DNA of 64,000 nt from positions 62,001-126,000 of the forward strand of contig SUTV01000005.1 of assembly GCA_015152515.1 (NCBI GenBank), given 5' to 3'. Of this stretch, positions 1 to 7,943 are shown in pieces. Under the pieces are notes generated by a model. That model did no database searches. It was given only the letters and a program-made list of their open reading frames with translations, and was not told the DNA's origin. Made by a program: the position numbers and the translations under genes. Each line of letters starts with the position of its first letter. Position 1 is the first letter of the stretch. The stretch comes from Cyanobacteria bacterium SIG29 (GTDB lineage: Bacteria; Cyanobacteriota; Vampirovibrionia; Gastranaerophilales; Gastranaerophilaceae).

Positions 1-1
1 C

Positions 2-241
2 GGCGGCGATGGTTCATTCGTAGATAAAGAAAGAGCTGAAAGACTTGAAAAAGGCGAAGCTGGTAAAGAACTTGATAAAGAAATCGAAGCTTATAAAGAA
101 AAACGTTATAATGAATTAGTTCAACAATACAAAGATGAACACGGCGAAGATCCAACAGATGCAGAAACAGCTGATATGCTTGTACAAGCAGATAAAGATG
201 CAAAACAAAAATTTGCTTCTGAGATTGCAAAATTAGGATAA
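2..241 (+). CDS. C-terminal fragment of an unknown charged, helical protein
   Basis: An open frame enters from the left edge and stops at TAA 239-241, leaving about 79 codons. The visible part is very rich in Lys, Glu, Asp and Ala and looks like one long helix or coiled coil, with heptad-like stretches and no Cys or recognisable motif. The start and any functional domain lie outside the window. Codon use (GAA, AAA, GAT) matches the neighbours, so it is probably a real gene. A strong hairpin follows 27 bases after the stop and could be its terminator. I do not recognise the family. Confidence 0.6.
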   Translation, partial: GGDGSFVDKERAERLEKGEAGKELDKEIEAYKEKRYNELVQQYKDEHGEDPTDAETADMLVQADKDAKQKFASEIAKLG

Positions 242-268
242 ATATAGAATTAAATTAAAAAATATGGT

Positions 269-295
269 AAAATTCCCCTAGATAAGGGGAATTTT
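269..295 (+). terminator. Perfect 11-bp hairpin: terminator and/or SD-masking element
   Basis: AAAATTCCCCT (269-279) pairs perfectly with AGGGGAATTTT (285-295) around a 5-base loop. It is followed by a short, weak T-rich tract and sits directly before the ATG at 299. The 3' arm contains the only Shine-Dalgarno-like sequence (AAGGGGA) of the next gene, so it could both end the upstream transcript and mask the ribosome site of the next. Confidence 0.55.
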
Positions 296-298
296 ATT

Positions 299-2104
299 AT
301 GAAAACATTATTGCTATTTCCACCACAATGGATGCCTATTAGCCCACACTTTGCATTACCTACATTACTTGGTCAGTTTGAAGGAACAACTTATGAAGCT
401 ACTGTAATGGATTTAAATGTTGATTTTTATAATAAAATTTTGACAAAATCTTATGTAGAAAATGCACTTAAAACTGCAAAAGAAATGTTGCCTGAATTAA
501 AACAAAATATAAAAAAATATTTTGATATAAATAAAAAATATGATGATTATACTTTTTCACAAAAAGTAGAAATTGCGAAAGCATCTTTAATTGGAAATAC
601 ATTAAAAAAACACGGTGATGCATTAACTAGAACAGCATTTTTAATTGATAAATCTGTTGAAGTATGTAAATCTAAAGAACATTTCTACAATCCATCCTTA
701 TATGTTTCATCAATAAATAATATTAAATTAGCACTTGAAATTTGTTCAATGCCATATTACCCAACAAGAATAGATTTTATTTCTTATTCAAATGAACTTT
801 TATCTTTAGATTATGAATCAATTAAATATTTTGTATTTGATGAAGGTAGTAACATATTTAAGCCATATTTTGAATCTGTTATTGATAAAATAAAAGCAGA
901 AAATGCTGAATATATTGGTATATCAATCAATTCTTCTAGCCAAATAGTTGCTGGTTTAACATTAGCAAATATGCTTAAAAAAGAGACAAATGCACATATA
1001 AACATAGGTGGTAATCATTTTGGTCGTGTAACAGACGCTTTAGAAAAATATCCTGAATTTTTCGAATTATTTTGCGATTCTGTTTTAGTTGAAGAAGGTG
1101 AAATACCTGTTATTGAACTTACTAAACACATTAATGGTGAAATTTGTATTGAAGAAGTGCCAAATTTAATGTATTTGAAAGACGGTAAAGTTCAATTTAA
1201 TGATAAGGTAGAACCTAAAAAGTTAAATGAATTAAAAACACCAAGTTTGGAAGGTTATGATTTATCTCAATATTTTACTCCTGAAATAGTTATGCCATTC
1301 CCTTCTTCAAGGGGCTGTTATTGGAGAAAATGTAGTTTCTGTGACCACGATTTTGGTATGTTTTATAATATAAAAAATATTGATAAACTTGTTGAAGAAA
1401 TAAAAACATTTAAAAATAAATACGGTATTACTAAATTTGAATTTATTGATGAAGCAATTAGCCCATCATATATGGAAGCAATGAGTAAACGATTTATTGA
1501 AGAAAAACTTGATGTTAATTTTTTCTGTGACGCTAGATTAGAAAATGGATTCACAAAAGAAGTTTGTGAACTTGCTCGTAGTGCTGGATTAAGAATGGTG
1601 TTATGGGGTTTTGAATCTGGTTCTAAAAAAATAATGAAATTAATTAATAAAGGCATTGATATTGATAACAGATTAAATATTTTAAGAACTGCTAGAGAAG
1701 CTGATATTTATAATTTTGCATTTATTTTCTTTGGGTTTCCTGCAGAAACAAGAGCTAGTGCTTTAAAAACAATTAAAGTTATTTGTGATAATACCGATAT
1801 AATAAACTCGTATGGTAAAAGTGTCTTTACTATGGGTAAACATACAAAATTGAGAGAAGCTCCTGAAAAGTATGGTGTAGTTGGAAAAACTCGACAAGTA
1901 TCTGAATTTTCACCAACATATGAATATAATGCAATTGGTATGACAAAGAAAGAACTTGATGATGTAATCAACTTATGTACAAAAAGAGCAAATAAAGCCT
2001 ATGGAAATGCCTTATCATTCCACTTATTAAGTAGAGAAATATTATTCTTATACTTATGTAGATACGGTGCAGACCAAGTTTGTAATTATAAATTTAAAGG
2101 ATAA
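299..2104 (+). CDS. B12-binding-type radical SAM protein
   Basis: This 601-residue protein has the layout of cobalamin-binding radical SAM enzymes. The N-terminal half ends in a Rossmann-like segment (about residues 200-260, with IGISINSSS and INIGGNHFGR). The radical SAM core begins at the iron-sulfur motif C340-x4-C345-x2-C348, inside SSRGCYWRKCSFCDH. The spacing is Cx4Cx2C rather than the common Cx3Cx2C, as seen in some B12-type subfamilies. Downstream FEFIDEAISP and GLRMVLWGFESGS fit the TIM-barrel strands that contact SAM. The B12 domain lacks an obvious DxHxxG histidine motif, so cobalamin may be bound base-off without a lower ligand, or not at all. Its Shine-Dalgarno sequence lies in the hairpin just upstream. 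A coiled-coil gene follows after 3 bases, so the two are probably co-transcribed. The substrate cannot be told from sequence. Confidence 0.8.
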   Translation: MKTLLLFPPQWMPISPHFALPTLLGQFEGTTYEATVMDLNVDFYNKILTKSYVENALKTAKEMLPELKQNIKKYFDINKKYDDYTFSQKVEIAKASLIGNTLKKHGDALTRTAFLIDKSVEVCKSKEHFYNPSLYVSSINNIKLALEICSMPYYPTRIDFISYSNELLSLDYESIKYFVFDEGSNIFKPYFESVIDKIKAENAEYIGISINSSSQIVAGLTLANMLKKETNAHINIGGNHFGRVTDALEKYPEFFELFCDSVLVEEGEIPVIELTKHINGEICIEEVPNLMYLKDGKVQFNDKVEPKKLNELKTPSLEGYDLSQYFTPEIVMPFPSSRGCYWRKCSFCDHDFGMFYNIKNIDKLVEEIKTFKNKYGITKFEFIDEAISPSYMEAMSKRFIEEKLDVNFFCDARLENGFTKEVCELARSAGLRMVLWGFESGSKKIMKLINKGIDIDNRLNILRTAREADIYNFAFIFFGFPAETRASALKTIKVICDNTDIINSYGKSVFTMGKHTKLREAPEKYGVVGKTRQVSEFSPTYEYNAIGMTKKELDDVINLCTKRANKAYGNALSFHLLSREILFLYLCRYGADQVCNYKFKG

Positions 2105-2107
2105 ATT

Positions 2108-2497
2108 ATGCAATTTAACAAGTTTATTGAAAAATATTTTGATCCAGATGATACTCAAAGCGGGTTCAACGAATTAGTTTTTGAAAGACAAGCTAGATTA
2201 AAAAAACTGAGAGAAAGATTAAAAAAATATTATTTAACTGAAGAAGAGTTAGATAAATTATTTGTAATTATTGAAAATGCAGAAATAGAAATTGAAAAAA
2301 TTAAAAGAGGCTTTAAGAAAAAAAATTATACTGCTGATGATTTAGATAAGTTTCAAGATAGAATAATTGCTGTTCAAGAAAAAATGAAGGTTGATTTTGA
2401 AAAAAAACTTACTAAAACATTAAAAGAAAAGTATGAAAAAGCAAAAAAAATAAAAGAAAAAATTGATAAATTAAAATTAGAAAATAATAATCAATAA
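2108..2497 (+). CDS. Small charged coiled-coil protein
   Basis: A 129-residue protein starting 3 bases after the stop of the radical SAM gene, so very likely the second gene of the same transcript. From about residue 25 to the end it is almost entirely Lys/Glu-rich heptad helix (KKLRERLKKYY, EKAKKIKEKIDKL), with no membrane segment, signal peptide or Cys. I do not recognise a family. Its placement suggests a scaffold or partner of the radical SAM protein, but that is inference only. A bidirectional terminator follows immediately. Confidence 0.7.
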   Translation: MQFNKFIEKYFDPDDTQSGFNELVFERQARLKKLRERLKKYYLTEEELDKLFVIIENAEIEIEKIKRGFKKKNYTADDLDKFQDRIIAVQEKMKVDFEKKLTKTLKEKYEKAKKIKEKIDKLKLENNNQ

Positions 2498-2500
2498 TAA

Positions 2501-2538
2501 AAAAAGATGGCATAAAATATATTTATTGCCATCTTTTT
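2501..2538. terminator. Bidirectional intrinsic terminator
   Basis: AAAAAGATGGCA (2501-2512) pairs with TGCCATCTTTTT (2527-2538). The A/T tracts at both ends let it serve both the coiled-coil gene (plus) and the convergent tmRNA (minus). Confidence 0.85.
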
Positions 2539-2554
2539 AGTAAATTCAAATATA

Positions 2555-2944
2555 TGGAGACGGAGAGATTCGAACTCTCGTCCGGAATGGGATACAAACC
2601 TGCGTCTACGAGTGTAGGTCTGTTAATCTTGATAAACTATGGCACGAACCTTTCCTTAGGTTTATCAAAAGCAGTTTATACTGATACGCAGTTTGAAGGT
2701 GAACTTGGCTTGACTACCTTCATCATCAAGTTGCATCTTGCATCGTTGCACTATATTAAACGGCAAGCTGGTCTAATACAGTGGCTGAACTGCGCTTACG
2801 CAGCTAGAGCAGCAGCTCTAGAAAAATCAGCTTTTACTACGTTGTTTGTAGCGTTTATTTTAATTTGCTCGTTGATAACTCAGAACAGCGCTGAGACCCG
2901 CGGCCTGATTATACCGATCCACCCGTCAAATCCAAAACGTCCCC
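2555..2944 (-). ncRNA. ssrA: Transfer-messenger RNA
   Basis: tmRNA rescues ribosomes stalled on broken messages and tags the product for proteolysis. Read on the minus strand, the 5' end GGGGACG pairs with the 3' CGTCTCC to form the acceptor stem, including the hallmark G3-U pair, followed by discriminator A. The T arm GAGAG-TTCGAAT-CTCTC lies next to it, and the 5' segment continues with the typical TTTTGGATTTGACGGGT. The tag frame gives ATNNVVKADFSRAAALAA and a stop. The genome reads TAT, not CCA, after the discriminator, so the CCA must be added after transcription. The gene is a single piece of about 390 nt. Confidence 0.97.
2796..2852 (-). other. tmRNA proteolysis-tag reading frame
   Basis: The resume codon GCT (2852-2850) opens an 18-codon frame encoding ATNNVVKADFSRAAALAA, ending at TAA 2798-2796. 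The ALAA end is the classic ClpXP/ClpAP degron. The ATNN start resembles cyanobacterial tags that begin ANN. Confidence 0.9.
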
Positions 2945-2971
2945 ATATGAAATTTTCAATGTGCTGTTTTA

Positions 2972-3934
2972 TTATAGTCCAAGCTTATACATCAAGTCAA
3001 TTTTATCATCAGCAGATTTAACGCCTAATGCACCATCAAAAGCTTTTGAATTGTATACTTTATCAAAATATGGTGAAGCAGTAAATTTATGATTTTTTCT
3101 AACCATTGCCTTCAAAAATTTAGAACAAATTTGTTTTGAATATGTGTATGCCTCTTGTTTTTCATCAACAGAAACCAAGTCTGAATTTTCAAAAGTTTGT
3201 ACAAAATTTGCATCTAAAAGCGCAAATAATACTTCGCCAAATTGTGTTTTATTTCCTTCTAATTTATCAGCAACATCAACAAAATTAATACTTTTGTTTT
3301 TAGTATCTAATAAATAATTATATGGATTATCACAGTCAAATTTATAACCTTGTTTTGTAATGTAATCTATATCGTCAATTAATTTGTCAAAAGATGCTTG
3401 AGGAAACTCTGATAATTTTTTTAATGATGAAATATGAGTTGATATTGTATCTTTACTAACAATATCTTTGCTTTGATATGATACACCATATGAAGTTCCT
3501 GTTTGTTTTTTTAATACATATGTATTTCTTGTAGCACTATGACCGTATGGCTTTCTTACAAGTGCAACAAACTGTCCAATATTCAAATCAGGAGTTACAT
3601 CTTTAATTTTAATTATTTCAGGTGATGGTGTAGTAACATTTGTAAATGTTGAGCGCTTATATTCTTTAATAACCCATTCTTCACAATCTGGAATAGAATA
3701 AGTTGTACCTTCAAAACCTGAACCAATTATATTTGCAGGATTTTCTGTAATTTCATCAATTCGGGAAATAAAATCAGTTTCTTTTGCCCAATGTTCAAAA
3801 GCTTCAGATGAATTATCACGGTTCATAGTGCGTGTTGTTCTAACAAATTCATCGCGTTTTAATTGTGGTAATTTATGACTATTTGATTTAAAATTAATAC
3901 CAAAATTTATATTTGATAATGCATTTATTTTCAT
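2972..3934 (-). CDS. Protein-kinase-fold-like protein with N-terminal NINF motif
   Basis: A 320-residue protein with features of a divergent kinase. There is a glycine-rich loop (G71-S-G-F-E-G76-TTY), a VxIK-type lysine (WVIK, K90), a catalytic-loop-like stretch around residues 199-210 (FDCDNPYNYLLD), and INFVDV (217-221) where DFG would sit. The first 15 residues, MKINALSNINFGINF, match the N-terminus of the RelA/SpoT-like protein at 28.6-30.2 kb. There is no classical signal peptide or membrane span. It lies just upstream of the tmRNA on the same strand, 27 bp apart, and nothing suggests a functional link. It could be an active Ser/Thr or small-molecule kinase, a pseudokinase, or a secreted effector; the fold call rests on motifs alone. 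Confidence 0.5.
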   Translation of the reverse strand: MKINALSNINFGINFKSNSHKLPQLKRDEFVRTTRTMNRDNSSEAFEHWAKETDFISRIDEITENPANIIGSGFEGTTYSIPDCEEWVIKEYKRSTFTNVTTPSPEIIKIKDVTPDLNIGQFVALVRKPYGHSATRNTYVLKKQTGTSYGVSYQSKDIVSKDTISTHISSLKKLSEFPQASFDKLIDDIDYITKQGYKFDCDNPYNYLLDTKNKSINFVDVADKLEGNKTQFGEVLFALLDANFVQTFENSDLVSVDEKQEAYTYSKQICSKFLKAMVRKNHKFTASPYFDKVYNSKAFDGALGVKSADDKIDLMYKLGL

Positions 3935-4041
3935 TTAATATCCTTTTTTTGTTAATAAAAACACTAAAAAAAATTTTTGTCATTATTTTTTAACTAAAAA
4001 AATAGTATATTTTATAAATTCATAACTTTTGTAAACAATAC

Positions 4042-4069
4042 TTGAGAATTAGTTCTCTAGGGTTATATT
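4042..4069 (+). promoter_or_regulatory. Candidate sigma70-type promoter of the branching enzyme
   Basis: TTGAGA (4042-4047), a 16-bp spacer and TATATT (4064-4069) lie about 55 bases before the start codon. A small inverted repeat GAGAA-TTAG-TTCTC (4044-4057) overlaps the -35 and spacer and could be an operator. Confidence 0.4.
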
Positions 4070-4123
4070 TTTTCGTTATTTATGTTATAAATTATATGAT
4101 ACATAAAATAAATGGAGGTTATT

Positions 4124-5845
4124 ATGACAATAGGATCATTCGTATTTATGTTACATTCTCACCTTCCATACTACAGAATGGCTGGTATGTGGCCTTTTGG
4201 TGAGGAAAATCTTTATGAATGTATGTCAGAAACATATGTACCACTTTTAAATGCAATTTCTGAATTGTATGAAGAAGAAGGTATTAAAGCTAAATTAACA
4301 GTTGGTATCACTCCAATTTTAGCTGAACAATTAAATGATTATCACTTACAAGAAGGATTTGTTGAATATTTAGATTCTAGAATTGAAGCTGTAGCAAAAG
4401 ATTTAGATAGATATCCAGACCCAAAAGTTGAACATTCTCAACACTTAAAATATTTAGCAAAATATTACTATGATTGGTTTAACCACATAAAAGATTGTTT
4501 CGTTAATAAATACAACAAAGACTTAATTTCAGCATTTAAAAAATACCAAGACTTAGGCTGTATTGAAATTACAACATCAGGTGCTACTCATGGTTTCTCT
4601 CCATTGTTAGCAACTGATTCTAACTTAAATGCTCAATTTAAAGTTGGTTCAGATACAACTAAAAGATTATTCGGTAAAAAAGCAAAAGGTGCTTGGTTAC
4701 CTGAATGTGCTTATAGACAAGGTTATGAATTTATCGGTAAAGATGGTCAAAAGAAATGGAGACCAGCAATTGAAGTTACTCTTCAAAACAATGATATCGA
4801 ATACTTCTTTACTGAATCACATGTAATTGAAGGCGGTAATTCTGTTGGACATAGAAGAGTTGTTGGTATTTATGGAAATATCGAATACATTCCACTACCT
4901 GAAAGAGAAGCAACTGGTTATGATACATATTCAGCATACTGGTTACCAGATGCACAAGTAGCTGTAATGGGAAGAAATGACAGAGCAGGTTTCCAAGTAT
5001 GGTCAGCAGCTGATGGTTATCCTGGTGATGGCGTTTATAGAGAATTCCATAAAAAAGATGATAAATCAGGTATGAATTATTGGAGAATTACTTCTTCTAC
5101 TACTGATTTAGGTGACAAAATGCTTTATGACCCAGTATTAGCAATGAATCAAGTAAATTCAAACTCTGACCACTATACAACATTGTTGTATGAATTATTA
5201 AATAACTATAAAAAAGCTAACAACAAAGAAGGCTTAATTATGGTTTCATTTGATACTGAATTATATGGACACTGGTGGTTTGAAGGTGTTGAATTTATTA
5301 AGCAAGTTGTTAGAAAATTACATAACTTCTTACCAGAAATTGAAAGATATACTGCTGGTGAATACTTAGAAAAACACCCACCTGTAGATACAATTCAAAT
5401 TCCTGAATCTTCTTGGGGACAAGGTGGACATTTCTATGTATGGTTAAATCATTTAACTGAATGGATGTGGCCAATTATCAATGGTTGTGAAAAAAGAATC
5501 AATGATATAGTTGCTAAATACGAAAAAATTCCTGAAGATAAATTATTACATAGAGCATTAAATCAATTAGCAAGAGAAAATCTACTTCTTCAAAGTTCAG
5601 ATTGGCCATTCTTAATTACAACATGGCAAGCAAAAGATTATGCAACTGAAAGATTTGAAGAACACGTTGCAAGATTTGAAAAGATTGCTGATATGATTGA
5701 AACTGGTAATATTAATGAAGCTGAATTAATTAAAATTGAGTCTATAGATAATTGCTTCCCAGTAATTGATTATAGAGTATACCTTCCAATTGAAGAAGGT
5801 GTTATACCTCAACAAGAAGCTAAATTAGCTCCATTATATGAATAA
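4124..5845 (+). CDS. GH57 1,4-alpha-glucan branching enzyme
   Basis: This enzyme introduces alpha-1,6 branches into glycogen. The 573-residue protein opens with the GH57 signature GSFVFMLHSHLPYYR. It carries the nucleophile region GAWLPECAYR (E194) and the acid/base region FDTELYGHWWFEG (D377), followed by the family's C-terminal helical domain. I place the start at 4124 rather than the in-frame ATG at 4112, because GGAGG at 4115-4119 lies at the right distance only for the later ATG. It stands alone between the kinase-like gene and the vWA genes. A glycogen synthase is encoded at 19.5-22 kb, so glycogen synthesis is split over two loci. Length and motifs fit the cyanobacterial and Thermus branching enzymes; an amylase-type GH57 is less likely. 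Confidence 0.9.
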   Translation: MTIGSFVFMLHSHLPYYRMAGMWPFGEENLYECMSETYVPLLNAISELYEEEGIKAKLTVGITPILAEQLNDYHLQEGFVEYLDSRIEAVAKDLDRYPDPKVEHSQHLKYLAKYYYDWFNHIKDCFVNKYNKDLISAFKKYQDLGCIEITTSGATHGFSPLLATDSNLNAQFKVGSDTTKRLFGKKAKGAWLPECAYRQGYEFIGKDGQKKWRPAIEVTLQNNDIEYFFTESHVIEGGNSVGHRRVVGIYGNIEYIPLPEREATGYDTYSAYWLPDAQVAVMGRNDRAGFQVWSAADGYPGDGVYREFHKKDDKSGMNYWRITSSTTDLGDKMLYDPVLAMNQVNSNSDHYTTLLYELLNNYKKANNKEGLIMVSFDTELYGHWWFEGVEFIKQVVRKLHNFLPEIERYTAGEYLEKHPPVDTIQIPESSWGQGGHFYVWLNHLTEWMWPIINGCEKRINDIVAKYEKIPEDKLLHRALNQLARENLLLQSSDWPFLITTWQAKDYATERFEEHVARFEKIADMIETGNINEAELIKIESIDNCFPVIDYRVYLPIEEGVIPQQEAKLAPLYE

Positions 5846-5865
5846 TTTTCATTTGTATTACAAAT

Positions 5866-5894
5866 AAAGAAGCGGGTAAAACCGCTTCTTTTTA
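5866..5894. terminator. Bidirectional intrinsic terminator
   Basis: AAGAAGCGG (5867-5875) pairs with CCGCTTCTT (5882-5890), followed by a T-run. It separates the convergent branching-enzyme and vWA genes and overlaps the vWA stop codon region. Confidence 0.8.
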
Positions 5895-6632
5895 TTTATT
5901 TATAATTTCAGCTTGAACTTCTTTTTGTAATCTTAAAGAGTCTTCTAAACTATTTTTTAAATCTGCAGCAGTATTTGCATTATAAAATTTTCCTGAAGTT
6001 ACAAGAGCAACACATTTTAATTGGTTGTTTGCATCTTGGTCTCCAACTGCTAAAGCAATAACATCAATATTTATATCATCTCTATATTGAAGTAAATCCA
6101 TAACAAAATCACAAGGGCTTTCATCACAATTTTCGCCACCGTCACTTATTAAAATAATTCTTTTTTTACCTGTAAAACCAGCAAAATCAGAAAAAATAGC
6201 TTGTTTTAAAGAATAAGTAATAGGAGTCCATCCAACAGCATTTGTTGACTTAAGCTCTTTATAAACATTAATTGCATTATTTGGTTGAATTGGTGCAACT
6301 AAAGTTGATGCACTGCAGCTTTGACGAGGAGTAAAGCCAGTTTTATGCCCATAAACTCTTAAACCAACATTAACATTTTGTGGAATTAATTGTAAAATCT
6401 GTTGCATTGTTGATAAAGCAACATCAAGCTTTGTTCTATGTCCCATTTTTTCATTCATACTATTTGAGAAATCAACTATAAAAAGAATTTTTTCTTGTGA
6501 AGAATCAATGGTTGTATTTTTATTGTAATCATAGTTTTTTGGTGTTGAATATGTATAATTTACTGCAGCTTCAACATTAGAACATAATAAATATAATGAA
6601 ATTAAAATCGTTGTAATAAAAAGTTTCTTCAT
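5892..6632 (-). CDS. Secreted von Willebrand factor A-domain protein
   Basis: A vWA protein of about 246 residues. The chosen start (MKKLFITTILISLYLL) gives a clean signal peptide and follows a GGGTGAAG ribosome site; an upstream in-frame ATG at 6665 would bury it. The metal-binding MIDAS motif is present as IVDFSNSMNEK (DxSxS form), followed by WTPITYSL and ILISDGGENCDESPC. It probably acts in the periplasm as a protein-binding or scaffold module. The neighbouring gene is a paralogue (shared ENCD-x-x-PC and the following helix), so the pair arose by duplication. The partner is unknown; no MoxR ATPase, the common partner of vWA proteins, lies nearby. Confidence 0.8.
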   Translation of the reverse strand: MKKLFITTILISLYLLCSNVEAAVNYTYSTPKNYDYNKNTTIDSSQEKILFIVDFSNSMNEKMGHRTKLDVALSTMQQILQLIPQNVNVGLRVYGHKTGFTPRQSCSASTLVAPIQPNNAINVYKELKSTNAVGWTPITYSLKQAIFSDFAGFTGKKRIILISDGGENCDESPCDFVMDLLQYRDDINIDVIALAVGDQDANNQLKCVALVTSGKFYNANTAADLKNSLEDSLRLQKEVQAEIINK

Positions 6633-6700
6633 TTCTTCACCCATAAAATACATAAATAATATCAAATATAGATAACGATGTCATTATCTAATAGTTCATA

Positions 6701-7534
6701 TTATTCATAAAATTCAAGTAAATAACTATTGTATAAAACTCTTTGTTGTTGTCTAGGAGTATTTGTTTGAACAGTAGGGTTATTATATTGTACATAATTT
6801 TTTGTATTGGCATTATTATTAAATGAATTAGTGTTATAATTTGCATTTGGATTATTCATACTAGCACTATTATAATTTGGTTGATTATATGATAATTTAT
6901 TAGATATAGGAGCTATGTCAGCGCTAGTATTAACATCTAAAAACTTACCATTTGTAGCAGTTGATAAACAAGAAAGAAGATTTTTTTCTTCATTTGAAAC
7001 GCCAATCGCTACTATGTCAATTTTTAAATCACTTCTACGCATCATTTCTCTACGAATATACATACAAGGGTCGCCATCACAATTTTCATAGCCATCTGTA
7101 ACCAGAATAATATGTTTTTTAGGAGTGCTTAAATTAAAATCATTTCTAATTGCAAGTTGAAGTGTATATTGCAAAGGTGAAGCACCACTTGGCATAATAT
7201 TAGTTAAACTACTAATAATATTTTGATGATTATTAGATTCAATTCTGTTTAATAAGGCTGTTGCTTCGCATAAAGCATTAGGATTTTTAAATATCATTTG
7301 TGACATTACAACAGGATGAACACCAACAGTCCTTAGTCCAACTCTCTCATCTTGTGGAATAGAGGTTAAAATAGTTTTTACAGCTCTTTTTGCATAATCA
7401 ATTTTAGATGATTCATTATACCTATCCAACATACTTGCAGATTGGTCTAAAATAATTAGAGTTTCTTTGTTTTGATCTGCAAATACAGGTGTGATTAATA
7501 ATAATAAAAGTAAAATAGATAATAATTTCTTCAT
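6701..7534 (-). CDS. Secreted von Willebrand factor A-domain protein with Asn-rich tail
   Basis: A 277-residue protein with a strong signal peptide (MKKLLSILLLLLLITPVFA) and a vWA domain at about residues 22-200. Its MIDAS is LDQSASM, followed by SPLQYTLQ and ILVTDGYENCDGDPC. The last 70 residues are low-complexity, rich in Asn, Tyr and Gln, and look like a disordered linker. It precedes its paralogue (stop 5892) on the same strand, with a 68-base gap to that gene's chosen start, so the two are probably one operon. The Cys residues in ENCDGDPC are shared by both paralogues and may form a disulfide, which fits an exported location. Confidence 0.8.
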   Translation of the reverse strand: MKKLLSILLLLLLITPVFADQNKETLIILDQSASMLDRYNESSKIDYAKRAVKTILTSIPQDERVGLRTVGVHPVVMSQMIFKNPNALCEATALLNRIESNNHQNIISSLTNIMPSGASPLQYTLQLAIRNDFNLSTPKKHIILVTDGYENCDGDPCMYIRREMMRRSDLKIDIVAIGVSNEEKNLLSCLSTATNGKFLDVNTSADIAPISNKLSYNQPNYNSASMNNPNANYNTNSFNNNANTKNYVQYNNPTVQTNTPRQQQRVLYNSYLLEFYE

Positions 7535-7558
7535 ACTAATTAGTATATACTATTATAC

Positions 7559-7590
7559 AAAAAAGAGGAATGTTTAATTCCTCTTTTTTT
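7559..7590 (-). terminator. Intrinsic terminator of the small gene at 7605-7769
   Basis: A/T-flanked stem GAGGAA (7565-7570) with TTCCTC (7578-7583), extended by A:T pairs to about 12 bp, with T-runs on both strands. It lies just after the stop of the minus-strand small gene. Confidence 0.75.
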
Positions 7591-7604
7591 GTATTTTTAT
7601 ATAT

Positions 7605-7769
7605 CTAACAACCTATGCCTAAAGCTTTTTTATACCAGCTAAATGTTTCTATATCGCATCCGTTAAATGTTGTTTTTAAAGATTGTTTTTTAAGATATTT
7701 TTCGAATTCTTCAGTAAATTTACAGGTAATTGAAGACGATGATTTAATTAATTCAGTTGAAGTTGACAT
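7605..7769 (-). CDS. 54-residue small protein of unknown function
   Basis: A short minus-strand gene with a near-ideal ribosome site (AAGGAGG, 7 bases before ATG at 7769) and its own terminator just downstream. The product starts MSTSTELIKSSSSITC and ends in YKKALGIGC. It has three Cys (near residues 16, 38 and 54), no membrane span and a helical, charged middle (FTEEFEKYLKK). No family recognised. The strong Shine-Dalgarno, sensible codon use and terminator argue for a real gene. The longer plus-strand frame over the same bases has no ribosome site. It could be a small regulator or a thiol- or metal-binding peptide. Confidence 0.7.
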   Translation of the reverse strand: MSTSTELIKSSSSITCKFTEEFEKYLKKQSLKTTFNGCDIETFSWYKKALGIGC

Positions 7770-7943
7770 AGGGAGCCTCCTTAATTTTCTAGTACATTAT
7801 GAAATGCTTTCGCGAATTATCATTATTATTATATCATTTTATTTTTTTGAAAATATTTGCCCGATTGAGCGATTTTACAAATACTATGTATTTAGTAGTT
7901 TTGGTCTATGTAAAATATTCTTAATGTGATTGTTTATTTAACT

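Noticed and set aside
811-1971. Minus-strand frames inside the first radical SAM gene
   Set aside because: Shadow frames of a well-supported gene, with no ribosome sites and hydrophobic nonsense-like composition.
2554-3021. 155-codon plus-strand frame
   Set aside because: Lies over the tmRNA on the other strand; no ribosome site, and the RNA explains the bases.
7615-7929. 104-codon plus-strand frame
   Set aside because: No ribosome site and poor codon use; the opposite strand holds a 54-codon gene with a strong Shine-Dalgarno and terminator.
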